This document shows positions 58,244-64,000 of a DNA stretch of 64,000 nt, piece by piece; position 1 is the first letter of the stretch, and each line of letters begins with the position of its first letter. The stretch is taken from NCBI GenBank assembly GCA_021828105.1, contig JAKATG010000009.1:1-64000 (forward strand). The letters run 5' to 3'. Origin of the DNA: Taklimakanibacter sp021828105 (GTDB lineage: Bacteria; Pseudomonadota; Alphaproteobacteria; Rhizobiales; Aestuariivirgaceae). The notes below the pieces were generated by a model. It made no database searches. It was not told the origin of the DNA and saw only the letters and a list, made by a program, of their open reading frames with translations. The position numbers and the translations under genes are program-made.

Positions 58244-59401
58244 ATGGACTTCCTGGCATTCCACGGCGGGCCGTTCTTCGAGCTGCAGCGGCGGTTGCGG
58301 CTGTTGCAAATCAATGCCTTGAGCGCCGGCAAGCGCGCCGTGATCTTCGTCCTTCTCGCCTGGCTCGTCCCGTGCCTGATTGCGCTCGCCGAGGGCCATG
58401 GCTGGGGCCCTGTCGAGCAGCGCCCGTTCCTGCGCGATCCGATGACCTGGGCCCGGTTCTTGATCGCGATCGCCATGTTCATCCTGGCGGAGAGAGCCGT
58501 CGAGCGGCAGCTGCGCACGATACTGAAACAGTTCTGGAACGCGCCGCTTCTCCTGCCGTCTTCATCCGACGATGCCGCCAAAGCCGTCACCAAAGCGCTG
58601 GCGGCGCGCGACTCTTTCTGGGCCGAGGTCGTGTGCGCGCTTCTGGCCGTCATCGCCGTCATCACCGCTTACACTCTTTTGAAACAAGCCGAAGCGCTCT
58701 CCTGGGCGGTCGTCGACGATGGGCAATCGCGCCGGCTGTCGCTCACCGCCTGGTGGTGCCTCTTGGTGAGCACGCCTTTGTTCTGGTTCCTGTTCCTGCG
58801 CGGTCTGTGGCGACACAATGTCTGGGCGCAACTGCTCAGGTCGCTGGCGCGGCTCGATCTGCGATTGACCGCGACCCATCCCGATGGCAAGGGCGGGCTT
58901 GCTTTCGTCGGCGATTATCCCAATGCCTTCGCCATGTTCGTCTTCGGCGTCAGCTGCGTCATTGGCGCTGTGCTGAGCCATCAGCTATTGCATGAGACGA
59001 TCAGCATGACGGTCTATGGATCGATCATGACCGCGTGGCTCGTGATCGTGTTCGCGTTTTTCTCCTATCCGCTACTCGCCTTCACGCCGCCCCTCGCCCG
59101 GCTCAAGCAATCCGCTTTGCTCCTGGCGGCCACGCAGGCGACGAACTTTCACCGCTCGGCCGAGCACAAACTCCTGGGCCGGAACGTGGTCGCGGATGAT
59201 CGGAAGGACGACGGCAAGGAGGAGATCCCGGATCCTTCCAAATTCTACGATGCGGCGAAGAAGATGTCCGCCTATTTACTGAACCGCTCGGCGCTCGTTC
59301 CCGCGGCGGCTGCGGCCGTGCTGCCGCTGGCGGCGGCCGGCGCCACCACGCTCCCCTACAAGGAGATATTCGCCCTGGTGAAGAAACTGCTGCTCCTCTG
59401 A
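58244..59401 (+). CDS. polytopic membrane protein of unknown function
   Basis: A 385-residue inner-membrane protein with about six hydrophobic helices (near residues 30-50, 70-82, 128-148, 168-185, 226-246 and 260-285). The cytoplasmic C-terminal part is hydrophilic, with an amphipathic end (AAAVLPLAAAGATTLPYKEI). I recognise no family. It is divergent from the receiver-FGE-HAD operon, sharing the element-D region. Codon use and length suggest a real gene. Confidence 0.78.
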   Translation: MDFLAFHGGPFFELQRRLRLLQINALSAGKRAVIFVLLAWLVPCLIALAEGHGWGPVEQRPFLRDPMTWARFLIAIAMFILAERAVERQLRTILKQFWNAPLLLPSSSDDAAKAVTKALAARDSFWAEVVCALLAVIAVITAYTLLKQAEALSWAVVDDGQSRRLSLTAWWCLLVSTPLFWFLFLRGLWRHNVWAQLLRSLARLDLRLTATHPDGKGGLAFVGDYPNAFAMFVFGVSCVIGAVLSHQLLHETISMTVYGSIMTAWLVIVFAFFSYPLLAFTPPLARLKQSALLLAATQATNFHRSAEHKLLGRNVVADDRKDDGKEEIPDPSKFYDAAKKMSAYLLNRSALVPAAAAAVLPLAAAGATTLPYKEIFALVKKLLLL

Positions 59402-59792
59402 CATAATGGCGGGGGAGCGCCGACGCTGCCCGTGCCCTTGGTCCAACTTGGATTGGGTCGGCATTGATCGCAAGCTCCCCAAGGTCCAACTAGACCGTTT
59501 CTTCTTATATCCGCACTGTTTGCGCACAGGGGCGCCACCGCCGGTCGTACGGAACTAGCGCCGTGCGCCGCGGTTGTCGGCACGACGCAGGGCAGGCCTT
59601 GGCTCATATGTGATCGGCTCGCAGGCCCACTTTGCGAGCGATGGTCTCCCACTCGGATCCCGGAAGGCGTCCGGGTGGGAGCGCCGTTGCTCGGCGCTGG
59701 GCACCGCCATGCACTTTGGGATATGACGAAGCTTGCCTTGGCCGCAGGCTCGGGCTTCTTCTCTCACCACCACGTCATGAAAGGATCGCATC
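59402..59792. promoter_or_regulatory. 391-bp gap with two operator-like elements E1 and E2
   Basis: No gene supported. On the plus strand the core GGTCCAAC occurs at 59440-59447 (E1) and 59483-59490 (E2), 43 bp apart, both reading toward the RidA gene at 59793. Only the right half of the 16-mer is conserved, so they are weaker than A-D. A -10-like TTATAT lies at 59505-59510. Since E2 is about 300 bp from the start codon, a long leader would be needed. Confidence 0.55.
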
Positions 59793-61031
59793 TTGGAGAA
59801 ACAGCATGCTTGGCCGGAGGACCACTGGAGCTGGCCGGTTCACGTCAGCCATAAGCATGGCGTGCGCTGCGGACAGATGATCTGGGTCGGCGGGCAAGTC
59901 GACATCACCAGCAAAGGCGAGGTCAACAATCCTGACGACCTCCCCGTCCAGGTCGGAAACAGCATGCGAAACTTCGAGCGGGTCCTGCAGGAGCTCGGCT
60001 GCGAGCTGACCGATCTCGTCAAACTGCTGTGCTTCTATGTCAATGACGGCTCGCTCGATGAGCGCGAATTCCTCGCGATGGTGGCGAAGGCCCTGCCCGC
60101 CGACGCACGCCCCGCGATCACCGCCGTGCCGATTCCCTATCTCGCCTATCCCGGCATGATCGTCGAGATCGAGGGCTATGCGATGAAGGCAGCCGACGGT
60201 GCCAGCCTGCCGCGCGCCTTCGCCGAAGCGCCTGAGCTTTCGCCGCTGCCCGCAACCTTCGCGAAGGCCTTGCGCTGCGGGAAGATGATCTTCGTCAGCG
60301 CGCAGACGCCGGTCGGCGACAAGAGTGAGCTTGTCCACAAGGGCGACATCGTCGCCCAGACGAAGCAGGTGATGCGGCAGATCGGCATCGCGCTCAAAGA
60401 TTTCGGAGCCGATTTCGACGATGTGGTCAAGCTGAACCGCTGGTATGTGGGCTCAGGCACGGTCGAGGATTTCGAGCCCGCGGCCCTGGCCTGTGCGGCT
60501 CATTTCAACGAGCCGGGCCCGGCCGCCACCGGCATACCGCTGCCGCGCCATGCGCAGAACGGGCAGCAGATCAAGATCGAGGTCGTCGCCATGCTCGGCG
60601 AGGACGGAAGCCGCCTGCCACGCCGCCATGTGTGGCCCGAGAGCCTGTGGGACTGGACCACGCATTTGCCCTACAAGCACGGTCTCAAATGCCACGACAT
60701 GATCTTCCTCGGCGGCCAGGTGTCGCTCGACAAGCAGGGCAAGGCGGTCGAGCCCGGCAATCTGAAAGCCCAGACGCGCCAGGCGATGGTCCATATCGGC
60801 ACCATTCTGAAGGAGCTTGGCGCCGATTATGCGGATGTCTGCAAGATCACGACCATGTATGAGGGCAAGAGCTCCTATGACGTGCTGCACGACAACCTGC
60901 TCATCCGCTCGTCCTTCTTCGAGGAACCCGGCCCGGCGACGACCGGCATCCCGCTGCCGGCCCTCGCCTATCCGAGCATGGTCATCGAGATCGACGCTTT
61001 CGCCATGACCGAGCCGGATCGCACGAGCTGA
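59793..61031 (+). CDS. triple RidA-domain protein
   Basis: A 412-residue protein made of three tandem RidA/YjgF-type units (about residues 1-130, 140-275 and 280-408). TTG 59793 has AAGGA at -13. Each unit has the sequence type CGQMIWVGGQVD, CGKMIFVSAQTP or CHDMIFLGGQVS, then a central helix (LVKLLCFYVND, VVKLNRWYVG and VCKITTMYEG), then a PGPATTGIPLP-like strand. Typical RidA is one 128-residue unit that assembles into a trimer, so this chain may fold as a built-in trimer. The substrate is unknown; imine hydrolysis is the family activity. The active-site Arg is not obvious in every repeat. Confidence 0.87.
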   Translation: MEKQHAWPEDHWSWPVHVSHKHGVRCGQMIWVGGQVDITSKGEVNNPDDLPVQVGNSMRNFERVLQELGCELTDLVKLLCFYVNDGSLDEREFLAMVAKALPADARPAITAVPIPYLAYPGMIVEIEGYAMKAADGASLPRAFAEAPELSPLPATFAKALRCGKMIFVSAQTPVGDKSELVHKGDIVAQTKQVMRQIGIALKDFGADFDDVVKLNRWYVGSGTVEDFEPAALACAAHFNEPGPAATGIPLPRHAQNGQQIKIEVVAMLGEDGSRLPRRHVWPESLWDWTTHLPYKHGLKCHDMIFLGGQVSLDKQGKAVEPGNLKAQTRQAMVHIGTILKELGADYADVCKITTMYEGKSSYDVLHDNLLIRSSFFEEPGPATTGIPLPALAYPSMVIEIDAFAMTEPDRTS

Positions 61032-61047
61032 AGCATGATCCGGAAAA

Positions 61048-61080
61048 TTAAAGCGTGATGGTTGGAACCATCACGCTTAA
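61048..61080. terminator. bidirectional hairpin between the convergent RidA and Cys-rich genes
   Basis: A long inverted repeat: TTAAAGCGTGATGGTT (61048-61063) and AACCATCACGCTTAA (61066-61080), one base bulged. The convergent genes stop on either side. The preceding AAGCATGATCCGGAAAA (61032-61047) also matches a repeat common in rhizobial intergenic regions. Confidence 0.75.
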
Positions 61081-61099
61081 AGAGAGCACGCCGATCCGG

Positions 61100-64000
61100 C
61101 TACTGGGGAATGGTGCCGGCTCGCACGCAATTGGGCGGCGTGCCGCGGAAGCCCTGGGGACACAGCCGGCGCGGCGCATCGATGATGACCCGCACGCAAT
61201 TGGGCGGCGTGCCGCGGAAGCCCTTCGGGCACGTCTTGGGCTCGATGACGATGCGCTTGCAATCGGGCGGCGTTCCGCGGAAGCCCTTCGGGCATTTCTT
61301 GGGCTCGATGATGATGCGCACGCAATTGGGCGGCGTGCCTCTGAAGCCCTTGGGACATTTCTTGGGCTCGATGACGATGCGCTCGCACTTGCCGGGCACG
61401 CCCTTCGTGCCGCGCTTGCAGCGGCAGTTCGGGAAATTGCCGACCGAGTCCGCCGGGCACTTCTTGGGCTCGACGATGCGCTGGCACTTGCCGGGCACAC
61501 CCGTGGTGCCGCGCTTGCAGCGGCAGTTCGGGAAATTACCGACCGAGTCCGCCGGGCACTTCTTGGGCTCGATGACGATGCGCTCGCATTTGCCGGGCAC
61601 ACCCGTCGTGCCGCGCTTGCAGCGGCAGTTCGGATAGTTGCCGACGGAGTCCGCCGGGCAGACCTTGGGCGTATCGGCGACACAACGCTTGCCGTTCCAT
61701 TTGAGCGGGTAGCGGCAGCGGCAGGCGCCGTCGATCCACTCCTGGTTGGCCGGGCAGTCGATCTTGCGGCAGTCGGGGAACTTGCCCCTGGTGCCCGGCG
61801 GGCAGACGATCGGCCGGCAGTTCGGCGGCGCGCCGGTGAAACCCTTGGCGCAGCGGCAATTCGGATAGGTGCCGACCTCGTTCACATCGCAGGTCTTCTC
61901 CGGCCCCGATGACGGTATGCGGCACTTGCCGTCGATGAAGCGCATCCCGCGCGGGCAGCGGCACTCGCCGTCGATCCGCTCCATGCCACCCGTGCATTTC
62001 TCGGGCACATCGATCTTGCGGCAATTGGGCGGCGTGCCCGTATAGCCAGACTTGCAGCGGCAATCGGGATAATCGCCGGCGGAATTCACCGGGCACTTCT
62101 CTTCGGGCGGCTTCACGTCGCGCTTGCAGCGCTCGCCATCCCAGCCCGAATTGGGCGGGCAGCATTTGCCCGGTATGGGTGTCCGCGACCAGCCTTGCGG
62201 ACAGGCCTGTGACGCAGGCGGCGTCGTCAGGCCAAGGCCGCAGAATTCCGTGCCGTGCTTTTCGAACGGCTCGAACTTGGCTTCGACGAAGGCGGTGTCG
62301 TCGCCGGCATTGGTATTTTGCGGCGTGCCGCCGGCCGGCTCGAGAATCTCGATCTTGTTCTTGTAGCCGCACCTCACCTGCGATCCCGAGGGTGCCACAA
62401 AACTGTTCGGCGCTTCGATCTCGAGAGTGAGCACGACGCTCTCGCCCGGATCGAGCTGGACCGCCGGATGGGTGCAGATCCCCTGCTCCGGATGGCCGAC
62501 CGCGGACTGGCCTTCGCAGACCCAGGGGAACGACCAGCTGCCGTTCGAAGGCTCGACGATCTGGCCGTCGAACAGCGTATCGCGCAGCTCGATCGGGCCG
62601 TTATGGACGCCTGGTCCGGCATTGGTAACGGTGATCGTGAACGGACAGTTCTGACCGCTCGCGGTGCCATCGCACGCGCCGACCGTCTTGGTGATGGTGA
62701 GGTTCCTGTCGCGGCCAGGGTCGCTCGTGAGGCCCGGCTCGCAGAACTTCTTGCCGTGCAGTTCGAACGGCGCAAATTTGACGTCGGCAAAGGCGACATC
62801 ATCGCTCGCGTCGTTGTTCTTCGGGCTGCCGGGGGCAGGTCTCAGGATCTCGGCCTTGTTCTTGTAGCCGCATTTCACCTGCGACCCGGAGGGCGCGACA
62901 AAACTGTTCGGCGCCTCGATCTCGAGCTCGAGCACGACGCTTTCGCCCGGATCGAGCGCGATCTGCGGATGCTTGCAGATCCCCTGCTCGGGATGGCCGA
63001 CCGCCGACTGGCCTTCGCAGACCCAAGGCGCCGACCAGCTTCCGTTGGACGGCTCGACGATCTGGCCGTCGAACAGCGTATCGCGGACCTCGATCGGCGC
63101 GTTGAACACGCCTGGCCCCTGGTTGGTGACAGTGATGGTGAATGTCGAACTCTGTCCGCTCGCCGTCACCTGGCTTGCAGAAGCCGTCTTGGTGATCGAG
63201 AGATTGCTCTCCTTCCCTTCGGGCGAGGTGAGCGGCGGCTCGGACTGGTCCATATTCGCCGCAAGGCAGATGCCCTGGCCTCCGCCCTGCGGGAATACCG
63301 GCGCGACTTGGGCTTGAGTCGAATCCGTGTCGTTGGGCTTAAAGAAATTATGCGCGGTCCCGCCCGGCGCCTTGACGATCGTCGCGGTGTTCGTGATCTG
63401 GCACTTCGCCTGGGGCGATACAGGAATCCTGACCGTCATCCCAATCTCGGCCTTTTCCTGATGCGCGAGATTGGGATTGTTGCTGCTGCATTGATACAGA
63501 TTCGGGAATGTCGGTCCTCCGCAATTCCATCCGGCGGGCGGCTGGAACGCGACCGTGGCGCCGGCTTGCAGGCCCGGCAGGAAGTCGAGGAACTGGATCG
63601 GGCTCTTATAATCCTTGCCGAAATTTTGCACCGTGATCTTGAACTTGCACTCCCAGTCGTTGCCTTTGGGAGGGCACGGGCCGGCAGGTCCGGTTTTCGT
63701 GATCTTGAGGTCGGAAAGGCAGAGACCCTGCGCAACCGCGGCAGCGAGCTGCGCCTTGGCCGAGCTCTTGTCATCGCCGGCGAAGGAGTTGATCAGCGTG
63801 CCGCCTGGCGCCTTGATGATCTGCGCGGTGTTGGTGACCTCGCATTTCGGCACGGGCGCCACCGGAATCCTGACGGTCACCGGGATCTCGACCTTTTCCA
63901 TATCCGCAAGGTCGGGATTATCGCTGTTGCACTGATAGAGATTGGGGAACAGTGCCGGGCCGCCGCAATTCCAGCCGGCGGGCGGCTGGAACGAGAGCGT
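61100..64000 (-). CDS. large Cys-rich repeat protein, 5' end outside the window
   Basis: At least 966 residues; the frame continues past the right edge. The Met at 63901 is internal, since the residues before it (FQPPAGWNCGG, then LFPNLYQCN) repeat the unit that follows. The N-terminal part has at least four DUF11-like beta repeats of about 165 residues (for example SLDPGESVVLELEIEAPNSF-type strands). The C-terminal part has EGF-like Cys repeats (CPADSVGNFPNCRCKRGTTG, three copies, and CPKGFRGTPPNC, four copies). It looks like a cell-surface or secreted adhesin-like protein. The RCGYKNK and RCKRG runs are basic. No anchor signal visible at its end (stop after AGTIPQ). Confidence 0.88.
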   Translation of the reverse strand, partial: TLSFQPPAGWNCGGPALFPNLYQCNSDNPDLADMEKVEIPVTVRIPVAPVPKCEVTNTAQIIKAPGGTLINSFAGDDKSSAKAQLAAAVAQGLCLSDLKITKTGPAGPCPPKGNDWECKFKITVQNFGKDYKSPIQFLDFLPGLQAGATVAFQPPAGWNCGGPTFPNLYQCSSNNPNLAHQEKAEIGMTVRIPVSPQAKCQITNTATIVKAPGGTAHNFFKPNDTDSTQAQVAPVFPQGGGQGICLAANMDQSEPPLTSPEGKESNLSITKTASASQVTASGQSSTFTITVTNQGPGVFNAPIEVRDTLFDGQIVEPSNGSWSAPWVCEGQSAVGHPEQGICKHPQIALDPGESVVLELEIEAPNSFVAPSGSQVKCGYKNKAEILRPAPGSPKNNDASDDVAFADVKFAPFELHGKKFCEPGLTSDPGRDRNLTITKTVGACDGTASGQNCPFTITVTNAGPGVHNGPIELRDTLFDGQIVEPSNGSWSFPWVCEGQSAVGHPEQGICTHPAVQLDPGESVVLTLEIEAPNSFVAPSGSQVRCGYKNKIEILEPAGGTPQNTNAGDDTAFVEAKFEPFEKHGTEFCGLGLTTPPASQACPQGWSRTPIPGKCCPPNSGWDGERCKRDVKPPEEKCPVNSAGDYPDCRCKSGYTGTPPNCRKIDVPEKCTGGMERIDGECRCPRGMRFIDGKCRIPSSGPEKTCDVNEVGTYPNCRCAKGFTGAPPNCRPIVCPPGTRGKFPDCRKIDCPANQEWIDGACRCRYPLKWNGKRCVADTPKVCPADSVGNYPNCRCKRGTTGVPGKCERIVIEPKKCPADSVGNFPNCRCKRGTTGVPGKCQRIVEPKKCPADSVGNFPNCRCKRGTKGVPGKCERIVIEPKKCPKGFRGTPPNCVRIIIEPKKCPKGFRGTPPDCKRIVIEPKTCPKGFRGTPPNCVRVIIDAPRRLCPQGFRGTPPNCVRAGTIPQ

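Noticed and set aside
63901..63903. ATG as the start of the Cys-rich protein
   Set aside because: The in-frame codons before it repeat the FQPPAGWNCGG unit, so the gene continues beyond the right edge.

Overview
The window looks like the chromosome of a GC-rich alphaproteobacterium of the order Hyphomicrobiales (Rhizobiales). The evidence is gene content: DUF1013/TrcR, RcdA, CpdR and GapR; a split pntAa-pntAb-pntB transhydrogenase behind a small aa3-oxidase subunit IV protein; a 41-residue zinc-free L36; a BetI/ChoX pair; DUF1192 next to RcdA; and the DUF1036-pyk and FGase-DUF1244-gapR neighbourhoods. I cannot name a genus. Genes lie on both strands and are closely packed, with many 1-4 nt stop/start overlaps.

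Regions. 1-12.6 kb: N-terminus of an IS5-type transposase cut by the left edge, an SDR protein, trcR, a quinone oxidoreductase, choX/betI, DUF1192, a probable sRNA, rcdA, small proteins, rpmE, an ABC exporter, a kinase-like P-loop protein and a MotA/ExbB-OmpA pair. 12.8-23.8 kb: a secreted unknown, a PhyH dioxygenase, the pnt operon, an exported TPR-CHAT protein, an ABC1-family protein and an M3 oligoendopeptidase. 24-34.6 kb: a sigma-54 response regulator, an L,D-transpeptidase, a cupin-like protein, a DUF882 peptidase, then gapR-DUF1244-FGase and DUF1036-pyk. 34.6-43.5 kb: a split hypothetical gene, a TPR protein, rpmJ, hsp20 with an RpoH-like promoter and a ROSE-like leader, three paralogous secreted proteins, hisN, a second FGase, cpdR and tRNA-Val. 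43.6-64 kb: groEL, then an accessory island of envelope and signalling genes (cupredoxin, two outer-membrane proteins, class III cyclase, DUF2950, DUF3300, a FixL/FixJ-like pair, a lone receiver, an FGE-type protein, a HAD phosphatase, an unknown membrane protein, a triple-RidA protein) and a large Cys-rich repeat protein that runs off the right edge.

Two regulatory themes stand out. First, four genes of the CtrA cell-cycle circuit (trcR, rcdA, gapR, cpdR) share the window with three perfect TTAA-N7-TTAA CtrA boxes, one each upstream of rcdA, the L,D-transpeptidase and the DUF882 peptidase. Second, the 46-60 kb island carries a repeated, similarly oriented, near-palindromic element (16 bp, core GGTCCAACTA) upstream of at least four separate transcription units, with two half-matching copies before a fifth. 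This looks like the operator of an uncharacterised regulon; the FixJ-type regulator in the island is the obvious candidate to bind it. It is my best candidate for an undescribed system.
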